Source: Paenibacillus sp. 37
GTDB taxonomy: Bacteria > Bacillota > Bacilli > Paenibacillales > Paenibacillaceae
Length of the DNA: 64,000 nucleotides
Assembly (NCBI RefSeq): GCF_008386395.1
Contig: NZ_CP043761.1
Coordinates: 5,270,001 to 5,334,000, forward strand
Reading direction: 5' to 3'
Below the pieces are notes generated by a model. It did not search any database and was not told where the DNA came from. It was given only the letters and a program-made list of their open reading frames with translations. A program made the translations under genes and the position numbers. Each line of letters begins with the position of its first letter. The stretch's first letter is position 1. Positions 18,780 through 26,923 of the stretch are shown here, one piece after another.

Positions 18780-20600
18780 CTATTCACCAAAAAAATTCTC
18801 AATCATTACTACCAACCTCTCATCATCACTATCTGAACCTATAAGAAAAGTTGGTTTTTTGAAATATTCTTTCATGAATTCTTTTTTTTCTTCAATTTGC
18901 TTTTGGTTCAAAATGGCCCCATCACCTATAAGAGATATTAAATTGTAATCTTTCTCAACCGGGAAGATACTTATTGCTATTACTTTCGTTTCAATATAAT
19001 TCTCTAAATAATTTATGGTTCTGTTTATATAAGTCAAGTTATCATTTGGATTGACACATAATATAATAGCGTCCGGCTCACTTCCAAGTAAGAAATCATG
19101 CTGATGATTGGGGTAAAAACCAATGTTACCTGCTGAATACGGGACGGTTTGAGATTGAGATCCAACTAGAATGATATCCGGATCATTCCTGGAGATGTTA
19201 TACATCAATTCATTTACTGTACTTATAGCTTTGCCTCCTGAGACATTAACTGAAGAATTGTAACCCATTGGGTAAACTTCATTCATGCCAAACAATAAAG
19301 ACGAAGCTTCTGTACCAAGTTGGCCCACTTGATAACCTTTCTCACACAATAGTTTTCTCAAAGTCATCTGTAAAGTAAATTTACCTTGCCGTGGACTAGT
19401 TCCAAAAACCCCTAAAACAGGTTGCGGAATTCTATGTAATTTATCCATGTTACTTTCTGGAACATTTTCTTCAGAAATAATTGGATAATAAATTTTGTTA
19501 TCTTTCTTTAACATATCAATGTCTCCTTGATAGGCTGAAAGATCATCAAAAGAGTAGAGATTTTTAGAATGTTCTAAACATGATTGAATGAAAAACTCAT
19601 AAAAATCCCGATTATAAACCGAGTTTAACATGCTAGTATGACCTAGTATTACAGTATCAAAATCAGATTCCCAATCAATTTCATCGATACTCTCAATCTT
19701 CAGATCCATAATACCCTTCAATTTTTCTGTATCTCTCCATTTATTATGCCTTCTTGGTTCATAAACACCTTTAATCGAAAAAGTTAATTCATTACGAAAC
19801 CTCAATAGAGAATGCATTTCTTTATTAAAAGGAAATATAATGGCCTTATCAATTTTATTAATCCAATCAGGTTTCTCAATATTTCTTTTACTATAATTAA
19901 CTACCTTCATGGCATTGTTTTTCAGTTCAATTAAAATCTTCTTTTTGTCTCTGATGCCAGATTGCATAATTTTAGCAACAATAGCTGTAATATGAGGGGC
20001 TGCAAAACTTGAACCAGCCACACGTTTATATCCTTCATCCCACGGTAATCGCTGAAGGGCACCTATGCCCATAATATTAACGATACTATTCTCAACATAA
20101 TAATACTTTTGAGCCTCTGTACAAAATGTATGATAATCAACACCTAAAACAGAGTCAAAGGCTGCTGGGTACGATATCGCACCTAAGTTATCAAAAGCTG
20201 CAACAGTAATAATTCCTTTGTTTTCAATAAAACTACATATTTCTTCTAAATCATCTATTTTATCGCAAAATGTCACTCCATTACTTAAATGAATAATATC
20301 AACGTCGAGTGTTGTAATGATGTATTTCAATGCTCGTATCAGATCTTCAATATTGGTTTCATGGTTTTTATCGAAAATTTTTATTGAGTAAATCCTGGCC
20401 TCAGGTAGATGATTATGCAATATATATGAAGTAGCCGTTCCATGACCAATGTTGTCGGTATGCTCATTATCCAGACAATAATCTGAAGTTAAATCAATAT
20501 TTTCAACATATATCTCATTGAATTCTCTTCTGCTGGTATTGGTTCCGCTATCAACAATCGCAATTTTAATTCCATCGCCCTTAAGGTTATGCCAGTTCAT
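18780..20600 (-). CDS. Subtilase fused to P-loop peptide-maturation domain
   Basis: 606 residues in two halves. Residues 1-240 are a compact S8 peptidase with the full triad: D17 in IAIVDSGT, H53 in NIGHGTAT, S198 in AGSSFAAPH, and oxyanion N138. There is no signal peptide or propeptide, so it acts in the cytoplasm. From about 252 the sequence reads KAIIFPFNKEMHSLLRFRNE, and near residue 400 VLGVFGTSPRQGKFTLQ, a P-loop. This half resembles, from memory, the TIGR04066 peptide-maturation proteins that accompany CcpM-type radical SAM cassettes, normally a separate gene. Likely role: leader removal coupled to an NTP-binding chaperone or recognition function. Confidence 0.75.
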   Translation of the reverse strand: MNWHNLKGDGIKIAIVDSGTNTSRREFNEIYVENIDLTSDYCLDNEHTDNIGHGTATSYILHNHLPEARIYSIKIFDKNHETNIEDLIRALKYIITTLDVDIIHLSNGVTFCDKIDDLEEICSFIENKGIITVAAFDNLGAISYPAAFDSVLGVDYHTFCTEAQKYYYVENSIVNIMGIGALQRLPWDEGYKRVAGSSFAAPHITAIVAKIMQSGIRDKKKILIELKNNAMKVVNYSKRNIEKPDWINKIDKAIIFPFNKEMHSLLRFRNELTFSIKGVYEPRRHNKWRDTEKLKGIMDLKIESIDEIDWESDFDTVILGHTSMLNSVYNRDFYEFFIQSCLEHSKNLYSFDDLSAYQGDIDMLKKDNKIYYPIISEENVPESNMDKLHRIPQPVLGVFGTSPRQGKFTLQMTLRKLLCEKGYQVGQLGTEASSLLFGMNEVYPMGYNSSVNVSGGKAISTVNELMYNISRNDPDIILVGSQSQTVPYSAGNIGFYPNHQHDFLLGSEPDAIILCVNPNDNLTYINRTINYLENYIETKVIAISIFPVEKDYNLISLIGDGAILNQKQIEEKKEFMKEYFKKPTFLIGSDSDDERLVVMIENFFGE

Positions 20601-20620
20601 TCTAAATCCCCCATAATATT

Positions 20621-20845
20621 TTATTCATACAGACTCTCAACTAATTTTACATAATCTTTGAAATTAGCTAGTTCCTTCACTTCAAGAATATCGTCATTAA
20701 TTCTGACCATAAATTCTTTCTCAATTGCGATAATTAAGGCAACAAATTGTAAAGATTCTAATTCAAGCTCCTCTGTATAATCTTCTTGATCAATATAGAT
20801 TCCCATATTATGAAATATTGTTTTTAGTTTATTTTCTATCTCCAT
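20621..20845 (-). CDS. Small acyl-carrier-like protein
   Basis: 74 residues with carrier-protein helices; the expected phosphopantetheine Ser is S31 in LELESLQFVAL, with Glu in place of the usual Asp before it. The size and place (between a short peptide gene and the maturation subtilase) fit the acyl-carrier-related proteins known from radical SAM peptide-maturation cassettes. It could carry the aminoacyl or acyl group destined for the peptide. Loading by the operon PPTase is plausible. A hairpin lies between it and the peptide gene upstream. Confidence 0.78.
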   Translation of the reverse strand: MEIENKLKTIFHNMGIYIDQEDYTEELELESLQFVALIIAIEKEFMVRINDDILEVKELANFKDYVKLVESLYE

Positions 20846-20880
20846 TGAAATCGCTCCATATAATTTTTATTTAATAACAA

Positions 20881-20912
20881 GGGTTGTCAGAGAATTTCAC
20901 TTCCGACAACCC
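20881..20912 (-). terminator. Intra-operon hairpin after the peptide gene
   Basis: An 8-bp perfect stem GGGTTGTC / GACAACCC with a 16-base loop, 35 bases past the peptide stop on the minus strand. It is followed by TTGTTATTAAAT, a weak U-tract. It may be a leaky terminator or RNA-stabilising stem that raises peptide mRNA over that of downstream enzymes. Confidence 0.55.
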
Positions 20913-20946
20913 AGTCTTTCAAATTTTTAACGACTAAAATTCAAAA

Positions 20947-21024
20947 TTAAGAGCATTTGAAGTTACTTTCTCCATACAGGACTACATTGTTATTCACTTT
21001 TTTAGGTTTAACTAATTTTTTCAT
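20947..21024 (-). CDS. Candidate 25-residue RiPP precursor peptide
   Basis: A short ORF below usual length cut-offs. It has an AAGGAGGTGA ribosome binding site nine bases before the ATG, the strongest in the operon. The peptide starts MKKLVKPKK, continues with an Asn/Val stretch, and ends YGESNFKCS. A Lys-rich start with a Cys near the C-terminus is typical of the short precursors of CcpM-like radical SAM systems. It has only one Cys, fewer than those families usually show. It lies 31 bp after fabI and before the carrier, subtilase and radical SAM genes. Expected fate: modification near Cys24 and cleavage by the subtilase. No second copy of such a gene was seen. Confidence 0.7.
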   Translation of the reverse strand: MKKLVKPKKVNNNVVLYGESNFKCS

Positions 21025-21055
21025 TTCTCTTCACCTCCTTTCATGAGTTAAGCGC

Positions 21056-21823
21056 TTAACCCAAGACATGAAAGCCTGAATCCACAAAAATAATTTCTCC
21101 GGTTATTCCCTTTGATAGGGAACTCATTAAAAACATGCTCGTATCACCGATCTCTTCTAAAGTTACATTTTTTTTGAGAGGAGCTCTTTCAGCAACATTT
21201 AATAGTTTTTCATCCAAACCTAGTATTACAGAAGAAGCTGAAGTTTTAATAACGCCAGATGAAACAGCATTAACTCTAATCCCTAATTTCCCCAAATCGA
21301 CAGATAAATAACGAACGGTTGCCTCTAACGCTGCTTTTGCGATCCCCATGACACTATAATTATCAATAGCTCTTTCCGAGCCAAGATAAGTTTGAGTTAC
21401 AACGCTTCCTCCTTCTGTCATAACCTCTCTGGCATGTTTACAAAAAGATATCAACGAATACGTACTAGCACTTAATGCCTCTAAAAAATCCTCCCTGCTA
21501 ATATCGATACAATCGCCATGGAGCGCTTCAATACTTGCATAGGCTAAAGAATGTACTACTCCATCTATTCTGCCGACATGTTGTTTTATAAAATTGAATG
21601 CTTCTGAAATGCTATCGTCATTTAACACATCACAAGCAATTATGCATAAAGGTTCAATCTCCGCATCCGTTAGCATTTTTTGAAGTTTACGACGCGATTT
21701 TTCTTTTCGATATGTAAAAAGCAATTTAGCTCCTTGTTTGTTTAGCGACTTAGCAATTCCCCACGCTATGCTTTTCTCATTCGCTATTCCTGTTACAAGT
21801 ATTTGTTTTCCTTCTAGCAACAC
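21056..21823 (-). CDS. FabI-like enoyl-ACP reductase
   Basis: 255-residue short-chain dehydrogenase fold of the FabI group, reducing enoyl-ACP with NAD(P)H. Seen: the divergent glycine motif VTGIANEKSIAWGIA, VVHSLAYAS, and NYSVMGIAKAALEATVRYL, with Tyr and Lys seven positions apart as in FabI. Full length. It overlaps the PPTase gene by 10 bp and precedes the peptide gene. Its presence means the chain made by the operon can be at least partly saturated. It is likely a dedicated copy and not the housekeeping gene, given its position and AT-rich codons. Confidence 0.88.
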   Translation of the reverse strand: MLLEGKQILVTGIANEKSIAWGIAKSLNKQGAKLLFTYRKEKSRRKLQKMLTDAEIEPLCIIACDVLNDDSISEAFNFIKQHVGRIDGVVHSLAYASIEALHGDCIDISREDFLEALSASTYSLISFCKHAREVMTEGGSVVTQTYLGSERAIDNYSVMGIAKAALEATVRYLSVDLGKLGIRVNAVSSGVIKTSASSVILGLDEKLLNVAERAPLKKNVTLEEIGDTSMFLMSSLSKGITGEIIFVDSGFHVLG

Positions 21824-22593
21824 ATAGAAAACCTGCCTTCACCAGAGAATATACTAACTGACTTATTAAGCCTCTCCATTTCCATGCTTAATTCCTCAGG
21901 AAAATTCAATAACACTGACAAATCGACTAATTCATTTATTTCAAAAAAAGTAACATGTGAGGAGAACTCTTCAAAGGCACAGATTGACATTAAATAATGT
22001 TCACCAACATTGTAATGCTGGAAATATGCTTTTGGCAGACTGTTGTTAGCTTGCATATAAAATCTATAATCATCCCCTTTGATGCAGAAAGAATTTAGAG
22101 GAATTTTAAGCCCCTTTCCTGTTGCTTTTATATAACTTTCTTTCAAAGTTAGAATTCGATAAAAATGAATTAATTGATTAGAAGTATCTTGATTAATTAT
22201 GGAAGTATATTCATCGTCGCTAAAGTATTGCTGAGCAATACCTAATTGACGTTGTTTGACCTGTTCGAGATCGACCCCGACACAATGTCTTGAAAACACA
22301 CACACAATCCATTCCCCTGAATGGGAGATATTAAAATCCCAGCCTTGTGCGGATTCTAAAAATGGCTTGTTAAAGTCATCTTTCTTAAAAACCAGACTTT
22401 TATTCTCAAGTTTTAATAGTTTACAAAATATAATACGAGTTAATAGTTCACCTATTACAGACTGTAAAAAGCTTTTCTTATTTTTATTCCTTGTAAACTT
22501 TTCTTGCTTTTCTTTGGAAAGAAAGCGAATTAAATTGTACTCATTGATGTAATCCCTGGAATGATTGTAATTACATAAAAAAACATAGACCAT
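21814..22593 (-). CDS. Sfp-type 4'-phosphopantetheinyl transferase
   Basis: 259 residues. Transfers phosphopantetheine from CoA to carrier-protein serines. The two Sfp signatures are visible: CVGVDLEQVKQRQ with the metal-binding Asp/Glu, and LKESYIKATGKGLKIPL. Full length for the Sfp group. GGGGA precedes the ATG. In this operon it should activate the ACP, the small carrier and the adenylation-carrier protein, making the cluster self-sufficient. Confidence 0.88.
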   Translation of the reverse strand: MVYVFLCNYNHSRDYINEYNLIRFLSKEKQEKFTRNKNKKSFLQSVIGELLTRIIFCKLLKLENKSLVFKKDDFNKPFLESAQGWDFNISHSGEWIVCVFSRHCVGVDLEQVKQRQLGIAQQYFSDDEYTSIINQDTSNQLIHFYRILTLKESYIKATGKGLKIPLNSFCIKGDDYRFYMQANNSLPKAYFQHYNVGEHYLMSICAFEEFSSHVTFFEINELVDLSVLLNFPEELSMEMERLNKSVSIFSGEGRFSMCC

Positions 22594-22613
22594 GGAATCC
22601 CCACTGTATCATG

Positions 22614-23354
22614 TTATACTATTCCTCCATCGACATTAATAACTTGTCCATGTATATAACTTGCCTCATCTGATGCCAAAAATAATACTACTTTTGCTAC
22701 TTCTGCAGCTTCCCCAAATCTTCCAACAGAGATTTTATCTTTGAAGCCATGCTTTATTTTCTCAGGGACTTTATTAAGCATATCAGTAGCTATGTATCCT
22801 GGAGCTACCGAATTAACACGAATTTTCTTCCTGGCTAGTTCTCTGGACAATGCCTTAGTAAAGCCTATCACCCCAGCTTTCGAGGCACTATAATTAGTCT
22901 GGCCGGAACCCCCTAATTGTCCTGATACTGATGAAATATTTATTATTACTCCTTCTTTTTCACTTAACATGGATGGAATAACAGCCTTACTACAATTGTA
23001 AGTTCCCTTTAAGTTTGTATTAATAACACTATCCCACGACATTTCATCCATGAACATCAAAAAACTATCATCCGTTACTCCAGCATTATTAATCAGAACA
23101 TCAATTTTTTTATATTTCTTTGTTATATATTCAATGGCTTCCATACATTTGTTATGATTGGTCACATCTAATAGAATACTCTCACAAACGCAGCCCTTCT
23201 CACACAATTCTGCTTCTAACCTTGTCGCTTCATCTTGACTTTTACTATAAGTAAAAATTACAACTGCTCCTTTAAAAGCAAACTGTCTAGTAATTTCATT
23301 ACCAATTCCGCGCGATCCCCCAGTGATAAGAACTACCTTGTTTTGAAAATCCAT
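22614..23354 (-). CDS. FabG-like 3-oxoacyl-ACP reductase
   Basis: 246-residue SDR. Seen: the cofactor loop ITGGSRGIGNEI, the structural VLINNAGVTDD, and the catalytic Ser-Tyr-Lys in NISSVSGQ and TNYSASKAGVIGF. It ends with GQVINVDGGIV, the standard FabG terminus. It lies two bases after the KS-like subunit and 20 bp before the PPTase. It reduces the beta-keto group after each extension. Confidence 0.9.
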   Translation of the reverse strand: MDFQNKVVLITGGSRGIGNEITRQFAFKGAVVIFTYSKSQDEATRLEAELCEKGCVCESILLDVTNHNKCMEAIEYITKKYKKIDVLINNAGVTDDSFLMFMDEMSWDSVINTNLKGTYNCSKAVIPSMLSEKEGVIINISSVSGQLGGSGQTNYSASKAGVIGFTKALSRELARKKIRVNSVAPGYIATDMLNKVPEKIKHGFKDKISVGRFGEAAEVAKVVLFLASDEASYIHGQVINVDGGIV

Positions 23355-23356
23355 TT

Positions 23357-24514
23357 TCAGTCTCCCTCGCCTATAACAATGCTAAACAAACATCCACTAA
23401 TATCATATCCATTAATTAATAAATATTTGTACCTTCCGGCCTTCGCATGATCATAGATAACATTTAAATTTAGACTCTCCTCTGGATTCTCACACCCAGA
23501 AGTTAATGGTAATGTTTGATTCTCCAAGCAAAGAATCCCACTTACAACATTTAAAATTAATGATGCACCTATGCTTTCTCCAATTGCTCCCTTTATAGCC
23601 GTGACAGGAATCTCACTACCTAGTCCCCCGAAAACTTGATGTATTGCTTTTGCCTCAGCAGGATCTGCATAAACACCGCCACCAGATGCCATAAAAATCC
23701 CGTCGATATGATCTTTACAGATTCCAGCATTCTTCAATGCCATTTCCATAACCTGTGCAAACACATTACTATCCGAATTTGGACCGTCAATAGCACGAAA
23801 TTCATCAGTTATGGCATTTGAATAGCCAAGAATTTCACATAGTGCTTTACCTGATCTAGATCTCAATGAGCTCTCACTCTCAATAAACAATCCTCCTGCT
23901 CCCTCAGTAACCCTTGTCCCATCTCGATTCGCATCAAGTGGCTTACAGATTGAGTCAAGATTCTTGGTCGTAGAGTTAATTAACTGAAAACTATGATCTA
24001 ACTCTTCGATATATTCTTCCACACCACAACATAAAATTTGATCACATTTATTACTTTTAATCAATTCATATGAATATGCGACTGCGTTGCTTCCCATTAA
24101 CATCGTACTTGGTCCTTTAAATCCTAAATGTAAACACGTATGACCCAAGCCAGCATTAAAGACTGTATTGGTAAACAGGGTTGGACTTACGCCATCTACA
24201 CCATAAGTTTCGATCTGATTCCGGAAATTAATATTCGATTGCAAGGGTCCAAACCCCGTATTGAAAACGGTTCCAATTTGCTCAGTATCTAAAAGAGAAA
24301 GCTTTTCTAATACCAGTTTAGAGACACTAAGACTCATCCTAGAAAATCTATCCATCCGTCTTGACACTTTTGGATTTATATTCTGAGGAAGAATAATAGG
24401 TAACTCAATAGAATTATAATCCACTTTCTTAGTATTAATGCCCGACCAGAACTCTTCCAAACTAGTTCCTACACAAGTAATTACTCCCATTGATGATATG
24501 AAAACTCTCTCCAT
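23357..24514 (-). CDS. Ketosynthase-like subunit lacking the catalytic triad (CLF/KS-beta type)
   Basis: 385 residues with the thiolase fold of FabF. The nucleophile motif reads GPSTMLMGSNAVAYSYE, with Asn where FabF has Cys. The first catalytic His region is MASGGGVYADP (Ser for His). The second is KGAIGESIGASL (Glu for His). The fold-defining glycines are retained, so this looks like a non-condensing partner of the KS at 24975-26180, as chain-length factors are in type II polyketide synthases. Aryl-polyene and highly reducing type II clusters show the same pairing with separate KR and DH. It probably sets chain length. Confidence 0.82.
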   Translation of the reverse strand: MERVFISSMGVITCVGTSLEEFWSGINTKKVDYNSIELPIILPQNINPKVSRRMDRFSRMSLSVSKLVLEKLSLLDTEQIGTVFNTGFGPLQSNINFRNQIETYGVDGVSPTLFTNTVFNAGLGHTCLHLGFKGPSTMLMGSNAVAYSYELIKSNKCDQILCCGVEEYIEELDHSFQLINSTTKNLDSICKPLDANRDGTRVTEGAGGLFIESESSLRSRSGKALCEILGYSNAITDEFRAIDGPNSDSNVFAQVMEMALKNAGICKDHIDGIFMASGGGVYADPAEAKAIHQVFGGLGSEIPVTAIKGAIGESIGASLILNVVSGILCLENQTLPLTSGCENPEESLNLNVIYDHAKAGRYKYLLINGYDISGCLFSIVIGEGD

Positions 24515-24527
24515 AGTCCCCTCTATT

Positions 24528-24950
24528 CTACACTTCAGTCTGTGCCAAAGAAATTAAACCTTTTGATACAATTACGTTATTCACGTAAGCCGTACACTTT
24601 ATTTGAAATATATGTCCTATACTTTGCTCCAAAGAGGCCTCCACAATTAACTGATCTCCCGGAACAACTGGACGTATCAACTTCAGATTGTTCACACCAC
24701 ATAAGAGCATTCTATAATTTATCGTTTTAACTTCCGGTTCCACAAAGATAAAACCACCGACTTGAGCCATCGTTTCAATCATTAGAACACCTGGGTATAT
24801 CGCTTTATCTGGAAAATGCCCTGTAACCCATGGTTCATTGTGCGAAATATTCTTATAGCCTCTTGAACTCTTCATATAATCGATATCTAGTATTTTATCA
24901 ACCAAAACAAAAGGATACTCATGCGGTAGTATTGATTTTATTTCAACCAC
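24528..24950 (-). CDS. FabZ-like 3-hydroxyacyl-ACP dehydratase
   Basis: 140-residue hot-dog protein. The catalytic His is in LPHEYPFVLVD, and the catalytic Glu region is GHFPDKAIYPGVLMIETMAQ, both as in FabZ. Full length. It sits between the two ketosynthase-type genes. It removes water to give the trans-2-enoyl-ACP that FabI may reduce. Confidence 0.9.
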   Translation of the reverse strand: MVEIKSILPHEYPFVLVDKILDIDYMKSSRGYKNISHNEPWVTGHFPDKAIYPGVLMIETMAQVGGFIFVEPEVKTINYRMLLCGVNNLKLIRPVVPGDQLIVEASLEQSIGHIFQIKCTAYVNNVIVSKGLISLAQTEV

Positions 24951-24974
24951 TTACATCTAACTCTCCTCGCCTAT

Positions 24975-26180
24975 TCAATTAACTTTTCCCACGACAACAC
25001 TAGCTGCGTTCCCAGAAAATGCAAATGAGTTAGACATTGCATATTTAATTTCTTTTTCTATACTTTTACCGTAAACTAATTTTAATTCTCCAAATTCATT
25101 GGGTACATCTACTAATTTTGCAGTTAAGGGGACAATATTTCTATCTAATGCCATCAGAATAACAGCCATCTCAACGCTACCAGCTGCACCTAAACAATGG
25201 CCCGTTACAGCTTTTGTAGACGAAATCAACACATCCGGGCTTGCAACTTCCATTAAATCAGTAATGGCCTTGGCCTCCATAACATCATTTAATTCAGTTG
25301 CTGTCCCGTGAACATTAATGTAATCAATATCTTGAGGGTTCAATTGTGATTCTTTAAGTGCCATATTCATAGCTCTTATTGCACCGGACCCTTCTGGATC
25401 GGGACTGGTTATGTGATAAGCATCATTACTTAGGCCGTAGCCTAATAGTTCTCCATATATATGTGCATTTCTCATCAGTGCATGCTCTTTACTTTCTACA
25501 ATGAACGCGGCTGCACCCTCTCCCAAAGATGTACCGTCTCTATTTTTATCAAAGGGGCTACATCCATTAACACTCATCGACTCCAAACTATGGAAACCGG
25601 CTACAGAAATATCCGCTAACATATCCATTCCTACCACGAGGACAACATCCAAATTACCGTTCCTTATCTGGTCTATGGCTATGCCAACTCCTGCTGTGCC
25701 TGCCGCACAAGCAGATACTGTCGTATAAGTAGCTCCACTGACATTACAAAATCTTGCTACTTTTCTTGTATAGTTGGGGACATTCACCAGCCACTCAGGA
25801 TTTGAATTTATGTTATTATGTTTGCTCTTTATATGCTTCATTGTATTTAGATTTCCAGAAATTGAAGTCGAAACAGATAATCCACATTTCATTCCCATGT
25901 TTTTTATTTCACTTTTACTAATCTTACTATCATGAAGTGCTTCATCGATAGCTTGATATGCCATCAATATTGATTTTTCTTCTATACCAATTTGATCCTG
26001 GTACGTAAGATAGGCCTCATCAACTTCACCAGCAATAGAAGTACTTTTAATATGTAACTCATCAAATATTCCACTTTTTTTGAGACCGGTTTGACCGTTG
26101 ATAATTGTTTCAAAAAAATGTTCCTTATTCGCTCCATTTGAAGCAATTATACCTATGCCGGTTACAACAGCATTACTCAT
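24975..26180 (-). CDS. FabF-like beta-ketoacyl-ACP synthase (KS-alpha)
   Basis: 401 residues, full length. The Cys-His-His triad is intact: VSACAAGTAGVG, NVHGTATELND and TKAVTGHCLGAAGS. The stop of the ACP gene and this ATG overlap by four bases, a coupling typical of dedicated ACP-KS pairs. It condenses malonyl-ACP with the growing chain and likely forms a heterodimer with the catalytically dead subunit downstream. Confidence 0.9.
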   Translation of the reverse strand: MSNAVVTGIGIIASNGANKEHFFETIINGQTGLKKSGIFDELHIKSTSIAGEVDEAYLTYQDQIGIEEKSILMAYQAIDEALHDSKISKSEIKNMGMKCGLSVSTSISGNLNTMKHIKSKHNNINSNPEWLVNVPNYTRKVARFCNVSGATYTTVSACAAGTAGVGIAIDQIRNGNLDVVLVVGMDMLADISVAGFHSLESMSVNGCSPFDKNRDGTSLGEGAAAFIVESKEHALMRNAHIYGELLGYGLSNDAYHITSPDPEGSGAIRAMNMALKESQLNPQDIDYINVHGTATELNDVMEAKAITDLMEVASPDVLISSTKAVTGHCLGAAGSVEMAVILMALDRNIVPLTAKLVDVPNEFGELKLVYGKSIEKEIKYAMSNSFAFSGNAASVVVGKVN

Positions 26181-26458
26181 TTTTCTTCACCAGAATACGA
26201 TCGAATTAATTGGGCAATAGATTTGACATTGTAACAAGAGGCAAGATCCGTGTTTTGAATTACGATTTGAAAGTCTCTTTTTATACCTACAGCCAGTTCC
26301 AAAGCATCTACTGAATCTAAATCTAACCCTGATCCATTATCATCAATATCAAAAAGAGGAGCTTCCTCATCGATACTATCGTGTGAAATATCTAGTCCTA
26401 ACTGACTAACTATTAACTTTTTAATCTTCTCTTCTAATCCAACATCTGCTACATTCAT
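26177..26458 (-). CDS. Acyl carrier protein, first gene of the operon
   Basis: 93 residues. The phosphopantetheine site is S49 in GLDLDSVDALELAVGI (DSV in place of the common DSL). It is longer than a housekeeping ACP, with a short N-terminal extension. AGGAGG lies nine bases upstream of the ATG. It opens the operon and carries the chain built by the downstream KS, CLF, DH, KR and ER. Confidence 0.9.
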   Translation of the reverse strand: MNVADVGLEEKIKKLIVSQLGLDISHDSIDEEAPLFDIDDNGSGLDLDSVDALELAVGIKRDFQIVIQNTDLASCYNVKSIAQLIRSYSGEEK

Positions 26459-26534
26459 TCTTTTCTCCTCCTACTTAATGGATAATTTAGTAAATAAGTT
26501 TCAAAATTACCCTTGGAAAATAATAACTAAGTGA

Positions 26535-26563
26535 ATTCTATATCAACTTTCATAATTTGTAAA
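26535..26563 (-). promoter_or_regulatory. Predicted sigma-A-type promoter of the biosynthetic operon
   Basis: On the minus strand TTTACA, a 17-base spacer and TAGAAT, each one mismatch from consensus, give a start about 70 bases before the ACP ATG. The rest of the 465-bp divergent gap (26459-26923) is very AT-rich and shows no convincing gene. A weak inverted pair CAACTTT / AAAGTTG at about 26850-26880 lies before the divergent plus-strand gene and could be an operator. Confidence 0.5.
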
Positions 26564-26923
26564 TACACTAAACTTAAAAAAATTAAGCGCTTTACTTTTA
26601 TTAAATTGTTAAAAATTATCTTGCATAAATCCCCTTGTAAAAATGGAATATTTAGTGTTATTCTAAAAAAAACTTATGTTGAACATATCAACAACAACAG
26701 ACGCAATACATCTTATATTAACTGGAGAGACTGAATACATGTTTATTTATAAAATCATTACCTGAGGTCTAAAAGACTAAAGATAAAATTGTTTTATAGA
26801 GCTAAATATGCAGCCTGCTTATTTAGTGTTCCTTTTTAATTAATCTCAACTTTCGTCATTTTTTATATACAAAAGTTGGGTAGTTAGCTCACTCATTATT
26901 AATTATGGTAAAGGCGGTGTTTT

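Noticed and set aside
20947..21024. Lanthipeptide precursor
   Set aside because: No LanM, LanB/C or LanKC-like enzyme is encoded nearby; radical SAM chemistry fits the neighbours better.
9856..26458. Reading the operon as a duplicated housekeeping fatty acid operon
   Set aside because: The second KS has lost all catalytic residues, and the genes are joined to peptide-maturation, adenylation and export genes.
26531..26734. 67-codon plus-strand ORF in the divergent promoter gap
   Set aside because: No ribosome binding site, low-complexity Lys/Ile composition, and it covers the predicted operon promoter.
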